The position numbers were made by a program, and so were the translations under genes. This document shows positions 44,381-54,213 of a stretch of DNA of 64,000 nt, piece after piece (positions within the stretch are counted from its first letter, which is position 1; every line of letters begins with the position of its first letter). The notes under the pieces were generated by a model that was not told where the DNA came from, did not search any database, and saw only the letters and a program-made list of their open reading frames with translations. Where the stretch lies: positions 186,001 to 250,000 of the forward strand of contig NZ_CP054856.1 in the NCBI RefSeq assembly GCF_018417475.1, read 5' to 3'. The stretch is from Novosphingobium decolorationis. GTDB lineage: Bacteria; Pseudomonadota; Alphaproteobacteria; Sphingomonadales; Sphingomonadaceae.

Positions 44381-44861
44381 TCTGGGTGTCGCCTGTCGCC
44401 ACGTCGCGCACGGTGCCTGCAAATTCCTCGAAGTCGCGGGCTTCGTTGAAGGCGCGGTAGACCGAGGCGAAGCGGATGTAGGCGACCGAGTCGAGCTGGC
44501 GCAGGCCGTCCATCACCATCTCGCCGATCTCGCGCGAGTGGATTTCGGCATCGCCGGTGGTCTCGATCTGGCGCTGGACGCCCGACACGAGCTGGTCGAT
44601 CCGCTCGCGGTCGATCCTGCGCTTGCGGCAGGCGAGCGAGACCGATTTCTCGATCTTGAGGCGGTCGAAGGGCTCGCGCCTCTCCTCGCCTTCCTCGCCG
44701 GACTTGAGCACCGTGATCTCGCGCAGCTGCACCCGTTCGAACGTGGTGAAGCGCGCGCCGCAGCTGGAGCACTGGCGGCGGCGGCGGATCGCGGCGTTGT
44801 CCTCGGCCGGACGGCTGTCCTTTACCTGGGAATCGTCATGGGCGCAGAAAGGGCAGCGCAT
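44373..44861 (-). CDS. nrdR: Transcriptional repressor NrdR
   Basis: A 162-residue NrdR with an N-terminal zinc ribbon [17 protein letters not shown]...[12 protein letters not shown] (four Cys, residues 3-34) and an ATP-cone domain (about 49-139, for example [22 protein letters not shown] in parts). It senses nucleotides and represses ribonucleotide reductase genes at NrdR boxes. No nrd gene is in the window. It overlaps trmJ and follows a small membrane gene after glyA. Confidence 0.97.
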   Translation of the reverse strand: MRCPFCAHDDSQVKDSRPAEDNAAIRRRRQCSSCGARFTTFERVQLREITVLKSGEEGEERREPFDRLKIEKSVSLACRKRRIDRERIDQLVSGVQRQIETTGDAEIHSREIGEMVMDGLRQLDSVAYIRFASVYRAFNEARDFEEFAGTVRDVATGDTQND

Positions 44862-44898
44862 TCGGGCCTATCGTTTCAAAAAGGGAGCGGGCGCGGCC

Positions 44899-45126
44899 TC
44901 AGTCGGGCCGCACGCGCTTGTAGAACTTGTATCCGGCGCCAGCGGCAAGCCCGAGGCCCACCGAGACGAAGGGCAGGGCTGCGCCTGCCACCGCACCCAG
45001 CGCCCCCCAGACGAGAACCGGCCGGGTCGAGGGATGGTCGAGGCCATCGCGCAGCATTCCGGAAAGTTCAAGGCGAGCATCGGTCACGAAGTCGCCAGTG
45101 TCGTTGGGGCGCTGGGGGTCGGTCAT
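44899..45126 (-). CDS. Small membrane protein of unknown function
   Basis: A 75-residue protein with an acidic or neutral N-terminal half (LELSGMLRDGLDHPSTRPV) and one or two hydrophobic segments VLVWGALGAVAGAALPFVSVGLGLAAGAGY (about 38-67, split), ending in basic YKFYKRVRPD. It starts at ATG 45126, 4 bases after the glyA stop, and is followed 37 bases later by nrdR, so it belongs to the rpiB-glyA-nrdR-trmJ unit. The function is unknown. Confidence 0.75.
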   Translation of the reverse strand: MTDPQRPNDTGDFVTDARLELSGMLRDGLDHPSTRPVLVWGALGAVAGAALPFVSVGLGLAAGAGYKFYKRVRPD

Positions 45127-45130
45127 GGTC

Positions 45131-46429
45131 TTAGTCCTCGTAGATCGGGAAGCGGTCACACAAGGCTTCTACGCGCGCGCGCACGTTCTGTTCCACCTGC
45201 GCGTCGCCTTCCTCGCCGCACTTGGCGAGACCGTCCAGGACATCGGCGACCATGTTGCCGATTTCACGGAATTCTTCCGGGCCGAAACCGCGGGTCGTGC
45301 CCGCCGGCGTGCCGACGCGGATGCCGCTGGTCTTCATCGGCGGCAGCGGGTCGAAGGGAATGCCGTTCTTGTTGCAGGTGATGCCCGCACGCTCGAGCGC
45401 CTCGTCCGCGTCCTTGCCCGTCACGCCAAGCGGCGTGAGGTCGACGAGAGCCACGTGGGTGTCGGTGCCACCCGAGACGATCGCCGCGCCGCGCTCCTTG
45501 AGCGTGTCGGCGAGGACCTTGGCGTTCTCGATCACCTTGGCCGCGTAGTCCTTGAACTCGGGGCGCAGGGCTTCCCCGAAGGCCACGGCCTTGGCCGCGA
45601 TGACGTGCATCAGCGGACCACCCTGGAGACCCGGGAAGACCGCCGAGTTGATCTTCTTGGCGAGCTTCTCGTCGTTGGTGAGGATCATGCCGCCGCGCGG
45701 ACCGCGCAGGGTCTTGTGCGTGGTGGTGGTGGCGATGTGCGCGTAGGGGAAGGGCGAGGGGTGCAGGCCTGCGGCAACCAGGCCGGCGAAGTGCGCCATG
45801 TCGACCTGGAAGATGGCGCCCACGCTGTCGGCGATCTCGCGCATGCGCTTGAAATCGATCACGCGCGGGTAGGCCGAGCCGCCCGCGATGATGAGCTTGG
45901 GCTGGTGCTCGCTCGCCAGCTTCTGGACCTCGTCGTAGTCGATGAGGTGGGTGTCCTTGGTCACGCCGTACTGGACCGCGTTGAACCACTTGCCCGAAAG
46001 CGCCGCGCGGGCGCCATGGGTGAGGTGGCCGCCGGCATCCAGGCTCATGCCCAGGATCGTGTCGCCGGGCTTGACCGTGGCGAGGAGAACCGCGCCGTTG
46101 GCCTGCGCGCCCGAGTGGGGCTGGACGTTGGCGAATTCGCAGCCGAACAGCTCCTTGGCGCGCTCGATGGCGAGGCTCTCGACCACGTCCGAGGGTTCAC
46201 AGCCCTGGTAGTAGCGCTTGCCCGGGTAGCCTTCGGCGTACTTGTTGGTGAGCACCGAGCCCTGTGCCTCGAGAACGGCCTTGGAGACGATGTTTTCCGA
46301 CGCGATCAGTTCGATCTGCTTGCGTTCGCGCTTCAGTTCCTTGCCGATGGCGGCGGCGATCGCGGGATCGCTGTCGGCCACGCTGTCGGTGAAGAAGCCG
46401 GGGGAACGGATTGCGGTATCAACGGTCAT
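45131..46429 (-). CDS. glyA: Serine hydroxymethyltransferase
   Basis: A 432-residue PLP enzyme interconverting serine and glycine and feeding methylene-THF. It has [45 protein letters not shown], the PLP lysine in [19 protein letters not shown] (about 235-253), then [13 protein letters not shown] and [15 protein letters not shown]. Length and motifs are typical. It follows rpiB by 21 bases and precedes a small membrane gene and nrdR. Confidence 0.98.
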   Translation of the reverse strand: MTVDTAIRSPGFFTDSVADSDPAIAAAIGKELKRERKQIELIASENIVSKAVLEAQGSVLTNKYAEGYPGKRYYQGCEPSDVVESLAIERAKELFGCEFANVQPHSGAQANGAVLLATVKPGDTILGMSLDAGGHLTHGARAALSGKWFNAVQYGVTKDTHLIDYDEVQKLASEHQPKLIIAGGSAYPRVIDFKRMREIADSVGAIFQVDMAHFAGLVAAGLHPSPFPYAHIATTTTHKTLRGPRGGMILTNDEKLAKKINSAVFPGLQGGPLMHVIAAKAVAFGEALRPEFKDYAAKVIENAKVLADTLKERGAAIVSGGTDTHVALVDLTPLGVTGKDADEALERAGITCNKNGIPFDPLPPMKTSGIRVGTPAGTTRGFGPEEFREIGNMVADVLDGLAKCGEEGDAQVEQNVRARVEALCDRFPIYED

Positions 46430-46450
46430 GGTTCGAAGGGCCCCTTGGGT

Positions 46451-46888
46451 TCAGGCGGGAGGGTTGGAGAGCTTCTCGACGCGTCCGGCGTGGCGTCCGC
46501 CACCGAACTCGGTCGAAAGGAAAGCGTCGAGGCAGGCCTTGGCCATGTCGATCCCGGTCAGGCGTGCGCCCATCGCGATGCAGTTCGCGTTGTTGTGCTC
46601 ACGCGCAAGGGCGGCCGAAAGCGGCTCGGAGACGAGCGCGCAGCGGCAGGCCGGGTTGCGGTTGACCGCCATCGAAATGCCGATACCCGAACCGCACAGC
46701 GCCACGCCATAGTCGGCGGTGCCGTCGGCGACGACCGAGCCGAGCAGGTAGCCGTAGTCGGGGTAGTCGACACGGTCGGCCGTTTCGGGGCCGAGGTCGG
46801 CCACTTCGTGGCCCAGTTCGATGAGATAGTCGCGCAGCGTGGCCTTGAGGTCCACGGCGGCATGATCGGAAGCAATGGCAATACGCAT
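46451..46888 (-). CDS. rpiB: Ribose 5-phosphate isomerase B
   Basis: A 145-residue RpiB/LacAB enzyme interconverting ribose 5-phosphate and ribulose 5-phosphate. It has MRIAIASDHAAVDLKATLRD, HEVADLGPETADRVDYPDY, the catalytic Cys region VALCGSGIGISMAVNRNPACRCA (about 66-88) and ANCIAMGARLTG. It is the first gene of the rpiB-glyA operon. The 253 bases upstream, up to the monooxygenase, contain promoter-like sequence in both directions but no further gene. Confidence 0.96.
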   Translation of the reverse strand: MRIAIASDHAAVDLKATLRDYLIELGHEVADLGPETADRVDYPDYGYLLGSVVADGTADYGVALCGSGIGISMAVNRNPACRCALVSEPLSAALAREHNNANCIAMGARLTGIDMAKACLDAFLSTEFGGGRHAGRVEKLSNPPA

Positions 46889-47141
46889 GGCGAATGGATC
46901 TTTTGACAGAGAGAGGAGTTGATAGCGCCCCCCTTAGTCATCGCGGTGTCGTTTTGCGAGTCCCTGAGCGCTTATCTTTGATTGTAGGGCAAGAATGGCT
47001 GCGTGCCGGAGAGAGTGGCCAAGTCTGCGCCTCTCATCCGGTTGCGTCGCGGTGTGGCGCAGTGTACGCGCGCTCCACCCGGTCGCGCAAGAAACTTGCC
47101 GTGACTGGCGGATAACGCGCAGCGAAAGAAGGAAAGTCAGG

Positions 47142-48449
47142 GTGCAACCACGCGTTCTCATCGCCGGAGGCGGTATCGGAGGCCTTTGCCTCGCCCTGAC
47201 CCTCGACCAGATCGGCGTCGATTGCCTGGTGCTGGAGAGCGTGCGCGAGCCCCGGCCGCTGGGCGTGGGGATCAACCTGCAGCCCAATGCGGTGCGCGAA
47301 CTGGCGGATCTGGGCATTGACCAGGCGATGATGGACACCATCGGCATTCCGGCGAAGGAGTGGGCGCTGGTGGGGCTCAACGGACGCGAAATCTACAGCG
47401 AACCGCGCGGACGCCTGGCAGGCTATCACTGGGATCAGTACGCGGTCCATCGCGGGCGCTTCCACATGCTGCTGCATGAAACCGCGATTGACAGGCTGGG
47501 GGCCGACAAGGTGCGCCTGGGCCAGCGGGTCACGGGATACCGCAAGGAGGGGGATGGCTCGGTCACCGCGCTGTGCCGCCTTGCCGATGGCAAAGAGGTC
47601 GAGGAGCACGGTACGCTCCTGTTCGGCGCGGACGGCATTCATTCGAGCGTGCGTGCCCAGATGCACCCGGACCAGGCGCCGATCCACTGGGGCGGCACGG
47701 TCATGTGGCGCGGCACCACGCGCGCCAAGGCCATTCGCACCGGGTCGTCGTTCGTGGGACTGGGCACGGCGCGCCACCGCGTCGTCATCTACCCGATCTC
47801 ACAGCCCGACGCCGAGGGCCTGTGCGACGTGAACTGGATCGCCGAGCAGACCTTCGATGAGGACCATGACTGGCAGAGCCTGGGCTGGTTTCGCCCGGTC
47901 GACGTCGAAAGCTTTGCCCATCACTTCACCGATTTCGTCTACGACTGGATCGACCTGCCTGCGCTGATCGCGGGGGCGGACGTGGCTTACGAGAACCCGA
48001 TGATCGATCGCGATCCGATCCCGACCTGGGTTGACGGGCCGGTCGCGTTGATGGGCGATGCCGCGCATCCGATGTACCCGACAGGCTCGAACGGGGCTTC
48101 GCAGGCGATCATGGATGCGCGCCGGATCGGCGCGCTGTTCCTCGAGATGGGTGTGGGCACCGAGGCATTGGCCGCGTTCGATGCCCGCTACTGCGCGCCG
48201 GTCGGCCAGTTGGCGCTGCGCAACCGCGGGGCGGGCCCCTTCGGTCTGCTAGGCATGGTCGAGGAGCGCTGCGGCGGCATTTTCGAGGATATCGAGGACG
48301 TGATCCCCAAGACCGAGCGCGAGGAATTCATGCGCGCCTACCAGCGCGCGGCGGGCTTCGCGATGCAGGAACTGAACGCATCGCCCGCCACTATCGTACC
48401 CGGCGCGCGCGTCGAGGGTGCCCACAAGATCGAGGAGAAACTGCCGTGA
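47142..48449 (+). CDS. Flavin-dependent monooxygenase, PhzS-like
   Basis: A 435-residue class A flavoprotein. The FAD motif VLIAGGGIGGLCLALTL (residues 5-21), LGVGINLQPNAVREL, the middle DG motif LLFGADGIHSSVR (about 160) and the C-terminal GD motif ALMGDAAHPMYPTGSNGASQAIMDAR (in parts, about 300-325) are present. LGVGINLQPNAVREL is close to phenazine hydroxylase PhzS and relatives acting on aromatic acids. The start is GTG at 47142 with GAAGGAAA upstream; the frame's earlier start adds 49 non-family residues. The stop overlaps the DUF3237 gene (GTGA). No phenazine genes are present, so the substrate is unknown. Confidence 0.87.
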   Translation: MQPRVLIAGGGIGGLCLALTLDQIGVDCLVLESVREPRPLGVGINLQPNAVRELADLGIDQAMMDTIGIPAKEWALVGLNGREIYSEPRGRLAGYHWDQYAVHRGRFHMLLHETAIDRLGADKVRLGQRVTGYRKEGDGSVTALCRLADGKEVEEHGTLLFGADGIHSSVRAQMHPDQAPIHWGGTVMWRGTTRAKAIRTGSSFVGLGTARHRVVIYPISQPDAEGLCDVNWIAEQTFDEDHDWQSLGWFRPVDVESFAHHFTDFVYDWIDLPALIAGADVAYENPMIDRDPIPTWVDGPVALMGDAAHPMYPTGSNGASQAIMDARRIGALFLEMGVGTEALAAFDARYCAPVGQLALRNRGAGPFGLLGMVEERCGGIFEDIEDVIPKTEREEFMRAYQRAAGFAMQELNASPATIVPGARVEGAHKIEEKLP

Positions 48450-48901
48450 CCCCCACGCTGGAGCATATCTGCGAATTCGAGGTCGAGCTTTCGCCCCCGC
48501 ACGAGATGGGCGAAAACGCCCAGGGCACTCGCCGCATCATTCCCATCGTTGGAGGGCGCGTGTCGGGCACGGCGATCAACGGCAAGCTGCTCGCCATCGG
48601 GGCCGACTGGCAAACCGTGCGCACCGACGATGTCGCCTATCTCGATGCACGCTACGCCATCGAGACCGATGACGGCGCGGTGATCGAGGTCATCAGCCAG
48701 GGATTGCGCCATATGCCGCCCGAGGCGGTCGAACGCATCGCGGCGGGCGAAACACTCGAGTTTTCGGAATACTACATGCGCACCGCGATCCGGCTCGACA
48801 CCGGCCATCCGGATTACGCCTGGGTCAATCGTTCGCTGTTCGTGGCCGCAGGCGGCAAGACGGGATCCACGGTCTACCTCTCGGTCCACCGCGTCGGTTG
48901 A
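48446..48901 (+). CDS. DUF3237 family protein
   Basis: A 151-residue protein of the DUF3237 family. It has LEHICEFEVELSPPHEMGEN, then RRIIPIVGGRVSGTAINGKLL and GADWQTVRTDDVAYLDARYAIETDDG, and a C-terminal YAWVNRSLFVAAGGK. The fold is a small beta-barrel. The family frequently lies next to flavin monooxygenases or dehydrogenases, and here the GTG start overlaps the monooxygenase stop, showing tight coupling. A role in binding or converting the monooxygenase product is an inference. Its stop abuts the stop of the convergent next gene with no gap. Confidence 0.88.
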   Translation: MTPTLEHICEFEVELSPPHEMGENAQGTRRIIPIVGGRVSGTAINGKLLAIGADWQTVRTDDVAYLDARYAIETDDGAVIEVISQGLRHMPPEAVERIAAGETLEFSEYYMRTAIRLDTGHPDYAWVNRSLFVAAGGKTGSTVYLSVHRVG

Positions 48902-49492
48902 TCAGGGGCTGAAAATGCGGCCGGCCTGAATGTCACGAATGTTCTGGCGCAACTGCCGTGACTTATGGCGCTCGGCCGCGATGAACGTCCGCACGATGGC
49001 ATTTTCGGTTTCGAGAAAGTCGGGATCGGTCGTGTAGATCTCCCGCGCGATGTCCTGCAGGTCTTCGCGGCCGTCGGGCGTGGCGGACTGCGCGTCCAGG
49101 ACGATCAGCGAGAGGCGAGTAAATTTCCGGGCAAAGGCCCGTTCGAGCCCCTGGGTCATGCGAAGCGCGATCTTGTCGTAGGCGAACCTGCGCATCTCTG
49201 CGGAAAATCGGGCCAGATGCTCCTCGATCATGTCGCGGGCAAATGGCGGAGCTTCGTCTGCAAAGGCGTAGCTTGCGCGAATGGCATCGAGAGCCGTGTC
49301 CACGATACGGTCCATCTCCCGGTTGCGGACCTCCAGAGGATAGGCGGCCGCTGTCACCCGCCGGGCCAGTTCCTGGCTATCGCCAGGCGTCGCTGTGGTG
49401 GCTTGCTGTGTGGTGCTCTGCCCGTGGGCGCTTGGCGTCAAGCCGCAGGTGAGCAGGCCAAGGCCGATCGCAAGTCGTACGGCGCCGTGCAT
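48902..49492 (-). CDS. Secreted protein of unknown function
   Basis: A 196-residue protein with a signal peptide (VRLAIGLGLLTCGLTPSAHG, cut near residue 24), a short Thr/Gln-rich linker and a helical domain (about 50-190). The domain includes REMDRIVDTALDAIRASYAF, EEHLARFSAEMRRFAYDKIA and FRTFIAAERHKSR-like stretches. It is loosely like DUF2059-type proteins but I cannot confirm that. ATG at 49492 begins the signal peptide. It is convergent with the DUF3237 gene and downstream of rpoD on the same strand behind a terminator. Confidence 0.72.
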   Translation of the reverse strand: MHGAVRLAIGLGLLTCGLTPSAHGQSTTQQATTATPGDSQELARRVTAAAYPLEVRNREMDRIVDTALDAIRASYAFADEAPPFARDMIEEHLARFSAEMRRFAYDKIALRMTQGLERAFARKFTRLSLIVLDAQSATPDGREDLQDIAREIYTTDPDFLETENAIVRTFIAAERHKSRQLRQNIRDIQAGRIFSP

Positions 49493-49554
49493 AGATCGTT
49501 GTCCCCCTTGAGCAATACCAAGCACAAAAGGGGAGGCTTTCCAATCGCAAACGA

Positions 49555-49585
49555 AAGCGCCCGCGGAGCAGGTCCGCGGGCGCTT
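49555..49585 (-). terminator. Terminator of rpoD
   Basis: AAGCGCCCGCGGA pairs perfectly with TCCGCGGGCGCTT (13 pairs) around a 5-base loop, 25 bases after the rpoD stop on the minus strand, and is followed by TCGTTTGCG. It should end the yqeY-dnaG-rpoD transcript. Confidence 0.8.
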
Positions 49586-49610
49586 CGTGATCGACGAGAA
49601 ACGTGTTCCC

Positions 49611-51620
49611 TTACTGATCGAGGAACGAGCGCATCTTGCGGCTGCGGCTCGGGTGCTTGAGCTTGCGCAGGGCCTTCGCCTCGATCTGACGGATACGTTC
49701 GCGGGTCACCGAGAACTGCTGGCCGACTTCTTCCAGCGTGTGGTCGGTGTTCATGCCAATGCCAAAGCGCATGCGCAGCACGCGCTCCTCGCGCGGGGTG
49801 AGGCTGGCAAGGACGCGGGTGACCGTTTCCTTGAGGTTGGCCTGGATCGCGGCATCGACCGGGATGATCGCGTTCTTGTCCTCGATGAAGTCACCCAGGT
49901 GCGAATCTTCCTCATCGCCGATCGGCGTTTCGAGGGAGATCGGCTCCTTGGCGATCTTCATCACCTTGCGCACCTTCTCGAGCGGCATCGAGAGACGCTC
50001 GGCCATTTCCTCAGGCGTAGGCTCGCGGCCCTGCTCGTGGAGGAACTGGCGGCTTGTGCGCACGAGCTTGTTGATGGTCTCGATCATGTGGACCGGGATA
50101 CGGATCGTACGTGCCTGGTCCGCGATTGAGCGGGTGATGGCCTGACGGATCCACCACGTCGCATACGTCGAGAACTTGTAGCCGCGGCGGTACTCGAACT
50201 TGTCGACGGCCTTCATCAAGCCGATGTTGCCTTCTTGGATAAGGTCCAGGAACTGGAGGCCACGGTTCGTGTACTTCTTGGCGATCGAGATCACTAGGCG
50301 CAGGTTCGCCTCGACCATTTCCTTCTTGGCGATGCGCGCCTCGCGCTCACCCTTCTGGACCATGTTGACGATGCGGCGGAACTCGGGAAGCGCCATGCCG
50401 GTCGCCGCTGCGATGTCCGAGACTTCCTGGCGGATACGCTCGACGGCGTCGGCTTCCTCGGTCGCGAAAGCCGCCCACTTCTTGTCCTTCTTGCCCACTT
50501 CCGGCAGCCAGGTGTCGTCGAGCTCGCGGCCGACGTAGCTGTTGAGGAAGTCGACGCGCTTCACCTTGTGACGCTCGGCAAGGCGCAGCATCTGGCCGCC
50601 CAGCGTCGTGAGGCGACGGTTGAAGGTGTAGAGGTTGTCGACGAGGTATTCGATCTTGGTCGCATGGAACTGGACCGATTCGACGTGCGCGGTGAGTTCC
50701 TCGCGCAGTTCGTTGTAACGGTCTTCCTTGGCAGCCGGGAAATCGATGCCCAGCGCGAGCGCTTCGAGGCGTTCGGACTGAAGCTTCTCGAAGGCCTGGA
50801 ACAGCTCGGTGATGGTGGCGAACTTCTCGAGCGCCTCGGGCTTGAGAGCCGCTTCCATCTGGGCGAGGCTGAGGGTGTTGTCCTCTTCCTCTTCCTCTTC
50901 CTTGCGGCCGCCTTCGCCGTCCTCGCCTTCTTCGCCTTCTTCCGAAGATTCCTCTTCGTCGTCGTCCTTGTAGGACGGCCCGGCGGTAGCTTCGGAGATC
51001 TCGCCGTCGTCGTCGCTCTCACCGTCTTCGTTGAGGCTTTCGGGCGCAGGCTCCTTGGAGAGCATGGCGTCGAGATCGAGGATCTCGCGCAGCTGCATTT
51101 CCTCGTTGTTGAGGGCTTCGGACCACTGGATGATGGCGTGGAAGGTGATCGGGCTCTCGCACAGGCCCAGGATCATCATGTCGCGGCCGGCTTCGATGCG
51201 CTTGGCGATGGCGATTTCGCCCTCGCGGCTGAGCAGCTCGACCGCGCCCATTTCGCGCAGGTACATGCGCACCGGGTCGTCGGTGCGCTCGACCGTTTCC
51301 TTCTTCTTGGTCTCGACAGCCGGCTTGGGCGAGGTGTCGTCGGAGGAATCGACTTCCTCGACCTCTTCCTCGTCCTCGTTCTGGGCGTCTTCGTCGTTCT
51401 CGACGATGTTGACGCCCATTTCGTTGATCGCGGCGTAGATATCCTCGATCTGGTCCGAATTCATCTGGTCCTGGGGCAGGGCCTCGTTGAGTTCGTCGAT
51501 CGTGATGTAGCCCTTGCGCTTGGCGCGCGCGATCAGCTTTTTGACCGAAGCCTCGTTGAGGTCGATCAGCGGCGCGTCGGTACCGTCGTTTTCGCCGCCG
51601 TTGGTCTCGTTCTTGCTCAT
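49611..51620 (-). CDS. rpoD: RNA polymerase primary sigma factor RpoD
   Basis: A 669-residue sigma-70 with region 1.1 ([19 protein letters not shown]), region 1.2 ([21 protein letters not shown]), an acidic non-conserved insert (about 190-260, rich in Glu and Asp), and region 2 ([42 protein letters not shown] in parts, [12 protein letters not shown]). Region 3 and region 4 follow ([21 protein letters not shown] at the C-terminus). The ATG at 51620 is preferred over the frame start at 51674. It lies 54 bases after dnaG. The very acidic insert is longer than in E. coli but usual in alphaproteobacteria. Confidence 0.98.
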   Translation of the reverse strand: MSKNETNGGENDGTDAPLIDLNEASVKKLIARAKRKGYITIDELNEALPQDQMNSDQIEDIYAAINEMGVNIVENDEDAQNEDEEEVEEVDSSDDTSPKPAVETKKKETVERTDDPVRMYLREMGAVELLSREGEIAIAKRIEAGRDMMILGLCESPITFHAIIQWSEALNNEEMQLREILDLDAMLSKEPAPESLNEDGESDDDGEISEATAGPSYKDDDEEESSEEGEEGEDGEGGRKEEEEEEDNTLSLAQMEAALKPEALEKFATITELFQAFEKLQSERLEALALGIDFPAAKEDRYNELREELTAHVESVQFHATKIEYLVDNLYTFNRRLTTLGGQMLRLAERHKVKRVDFLNSYVGRELDDTWLPEVGKKDKKWAAFATEEADAVERIRQEVSDIAAATGMALPEFRRIVNMVQKGEREARIAKKEMVEANLRLVISIAKKYTNRGLQFLDLIQEGNIGLMKAVDKFEYRRGYKFSTYATWWIRQAITRSIADQARTIRIPVHMIETINKLVRTSRQFLHEQGREPTPEEMAERLSMPLEKVRKVMKIAKEPISLETPIGDEEDSHLGDFIEDKNAIIPVDAAIQANLKETVTRVLASLTPREERVLRMRFGIGMNTDHTLEEVGQQFSVTRERIRQIEAKALRKLKHPSRSRKMRSFLDQ

Positions 51621-51674
51621 TCTTCCGCCGTTATCCCGTGCTGCCCGACACCCTGTGAGCGTATAATTATACAA

Positions 51675-53561
51675 TCAGGACGAAGACGCATGTCTTGTCG
51701 CCATTTGCCTGAGGCGTTTATCAAATTCCAGCTTTCTCTTGAGGAGACGTTGCTGCTCGGCAAAAGTTTCGTCCGAAACCTCGCTTTCGAACCGGGCTGT
51801 CGCCTGTGCCAGTGCCGCCTCCAGGACTGGACGTTCCACCAAGAGATCGATGGCCTGAGCGAGTTCCGCTGCCGCATGTTCTGCATTCGCGCCCGGGGCC
51901 AGAAAGCCGAAGCGAAACCCCGAATATTCAGCGGTTCTGGGAACTTCCAGTCCATTTTCCGACAATATGGTGGATAGCGCGTCTTTTTCAAGCGGTGCCA
52001 TGGCATCGCAACATTCCAGCAAGGCATCGAAGCGCGAATCGAGGCCCGGCGTGCGCGCCAGGGCTTCGGCGTGCCGGGGTACGAGTTCGGGCCACCGCAT
52101 CAGTCCGGCGATGACCGCGGCCGCGAGCCCGTCGCGCGATCCGCCCGAAAGCGCCTTCTTCAGCTTCTCGATTGATTCGGGGAGCGAGGGGGGCGTTGCC
52201 GGACGCCCGTTCCAGCGTCCCTGGCCGGGGCCTCGCGGCGTGAAGGGCCGGCGCGATTCGCCGCTGCTCTGTCCGCCCTGCCAGCGGTTCTCGCGGCGCG
52301 GGAAGGCGAACTCACCGTATCGGTCGAGCAGTTCGCGCTTGTAGAGGCTGGCGATGTCAGGGTGCTGGATGGTCTCGACATGCTGGACGAGGCGCGCCTT
52401 GAGCCCGGCCTTGTCCTCGGGCGTGGTGAGGGGCTGCGCGTCCTTCTCCACCTCCCACAAGACGTCGAGCAGGCTTCGCGCCTCGCCAAGGACCTCTTCC
52501 ATCGCCGCAGGTCCACGCGCCTTGATGAGATCGTCGGGGTCGAGCCCTTCGGGCAGGCGCACGATGCGCAAGGTGTGCGCCGGGCGCAGCAGGGGGAGGG
52601 CGCGGGTAATCGCGCGCAGCGCCGCGCGCTGGCCGGCCGCATCGCCATCGAAGCACAGGATCGGCGCCTCGACATGGCGCCAGAGCATCTCGATCTGGTG
52701 CTCGGTAAGCGCGGTGCCGAGCGGGGCAACAGCCTCGTCGATGCCCGCGGCGGCGAGCGCGATCACGTCCATGTACCCCTCGACCACGACGATCCGGCCC
52801 GACTGGCGCGCGGCGGGCGCGGCGCGGTGCAGGTTGTAGAGCGTGCGCCCCTTGTCGAACAGTGGTGTGTCGGGAGAATTGAGGTATTTCGGGGCCTTGG
52901 TCTTCTCTTTTGAGAGAATACGTCCACCAAAGGCGATGACCCGGCCGCGCGCGTCCTCGATGGGAAGCATCAGGCGGCCACGGAAACGGTCGTAGGGATC
53001 GCGGTCCTCGACCTCGATGCGCAGGCCCGCCTCGATCAGCATCGGTTCGGGGAAGCGCACGAGGGCCTGCTTGAGGGCCTGCCTCTCGTCGGGCGCAAAG
53101 CCGAAGCCGAAACGCGCGACGATGCGCGGATCGAACCCGCGCGTCTGGAGATAGGCGCGTGCCTCGGCGCCCTCGGGCGTGGTCAGGTTGTGGCGGAACC
53201 ACTCCTGCGCGGCCGTTGTCACGTCGTGGAGCGTGTCGCGCTTCTGCGCGGCCTTGGCGGCGCGCGGGTCGGGCTCGGGGATGTCCATCCCGGCCTCGCC
53301 CGCAAGCTCCTTGACCGCGTCCATGAAGGCGAGGCCCTGGTGATCGGTCATCCAGCGGATCGCATCGCCATGCGCGCCGCAGCCAAAGCAGTGGTAGAAC
53401 CCCTTCTCGTCGTTGACGTAGAAGCTGGGCGACTTCTCGTCGTGGAAGGGGCAGCAGGCCTTGTGCTCACGCCCCGCCTTCTGGAGGCGCACCGAACGGC
53501 CCACCAGCGCCGAGAGCGTGGTGCGGGAACGGAGCTGGTCGAGCCATTGGGGCGTAAGCAC
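51675..53561 (-). CDS. dnaG: DNA primase
   Basis: A 628-residue primase. The N-terminal zinc-binding domain has CCPFHDEKSPSF and YHCFGCGAHGDAI (about 36-66). The TOPRIM core has VVVEGYMDVIALAAAGIDEAVAPLGTAL (in parts, about 258-285) and CFDGDAAGQRAA. A C-terminal DnaB-interacting helical domain follows. The start is GTG at 53561. It makes RNA primers for replication. It is the middle gene of yqeY-dnaG-rpoD; the spacer to yqeY is 39 bases. Confidence 0.98.
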   Translation of the reverse strand: MLTPQWLDQLRSRTTLSALVGRSVRLQKAGREHKACCPFHDEKSPSFYVNDEKGFYHCFGCGAHGDAIRWMTDHQGLAFMDAVKELAGEAGMDIPEPDPRAAKAAQKRDTLHDVTTAAQEWFRHNLTTPEGAEARAYLQTRGFDPRIVARFGFGFAPDERQALKQALVRFPEPMLIEAGLRIEVEDRDPYDRFRGRLMLPIEDARGRVIAFGGRILSKEKTKAPKYLNSPDTPLFDKGRTLYNLHRAAPAARQSGRIVVVEGYMDVIALAAAGIDEAVAPLGTALTEHQIEMLWRHVEAPILCFDGDAAGQRAALRAITRALPLLRPAHTLRIVRLPEGLDPDDLIKARGPAAMEEVLGEARSLLDVLWEVEKDAQPLTTPEDKAGLKARLVQHVETIQHPDIASLYKRELLDRYGEFAFPRRENRWQGGQSSGESRRPFTPRGPGQGRWNGRPATPPSLPESIEKLKKALSGGSRDGLAAAVIAGLMRWPELVPRHAEALARTPGLDSRFDALLECCDAMAPLEKDALSTILSENGLEVPRTAEYSGFRFGFLAPGANAEHAAAELAQAIDLLVERPVLEAALAQATARFESEVSDETFAEQQRLLKRKLEFDKRLRQMATRHASSS

Positions 53562-53600
53562 GAGAGAAAAGCCTGCCTTAGAGCGGGAAGGGGAGGGGGA

Positions 53601-54053
53601 TCAGGAGAGCGCGGCCTTCACCCATCCACTGGCCTTGCCCATGTCGAGCTCGCTCGCATGGCGTTCCTTGAGAAGGCCCATGACCTTGCCCATGTCCTTC
53701 ATGCCGCTCGCGCCGACTTCGGCCTTGATCGCCTCGATCTTGGCCTTGGTTTCCTCTTCGCTCATCTGGGCGGGGAGGAAGGTCTCGATGACCTCGACTT
53801 CGGCCTGTTCCTCGGCAGCGCGTTCGGGGCGGCCACCTTCCTCGAACAGCTTGATCGATTCGCGGCGCTGCTTGACCATCTTCTGCAGGACCTCGATCAC
53901 CATGGCGTCGTCATCGGCGGGCGCTTCGCTGGTGCGCAGCTCGATGTCGCGGTCCTTGAGCTTGGCGAGAATCAGCCGGACGGTTGCAAGGCGCGGTTTG
54001 TCGCCGGCCTTCATGGCTGCGATCTGGGCGGCCTTGATCGAATCACGAAGCAT
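53601..54053 (-). CDS. GatB/YqeY domain protein
   Basis: A 150-residue YqeY-type protein: MLRDSIKAAQIAAMKAGDKP, RLILAKLKDRDIELR, a KMVKQRRESIKLFEEGGR core and FLPAQMSEEETKAKI, with MGKVMGLLKERHASELDMGKAS near the end. The domain is shared with the tail of GatB, which recognises tRNA. A stand-alone role in tRNA-dependent amidation or tRNA binding is proposed for the family but not proven. It is the first gene of the yqeY-dnaG-rpoD operon and divergent from carA. Confidence 0.93.
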   Translation of the reverse strand: MLRDSIKAAQIAAMKAGDKPRLATVRLILAKLKDRDIELRTSEAPADDDAMVIEVLQKMVKQRRESIKLFEEGGRPERAAEEQAEVEVIETFLPAQMSEEETKAKIEAIKAEVGASGMKDMGKVMGLLKERHASELDMGKASGWVKAALS

Positions 54054-54213
54054 TGTTTTCCTGTCGGTGTATGGATGTGGGACGTGCTGGGATTGCATAA
54101 GTAGCAAGGCAGCGCGAAAATTGCATCTAGCCGCCTTGACGTGATGTACAACCCTCTCTAGCGGGAGCGCCTTAGCACACATGTCAGAAACACCCTCAAC
54201 GGAGCGACCCATT

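Noticed and set aside
50880..51010. Low-complexity acidic stretch in rpoD as a frameshift or repeat expansion
   Set aside because: The Glu/Asp-rich insert is in frame, and an acidic non-conserved region is normal for alphaproteobacterial RpoD.
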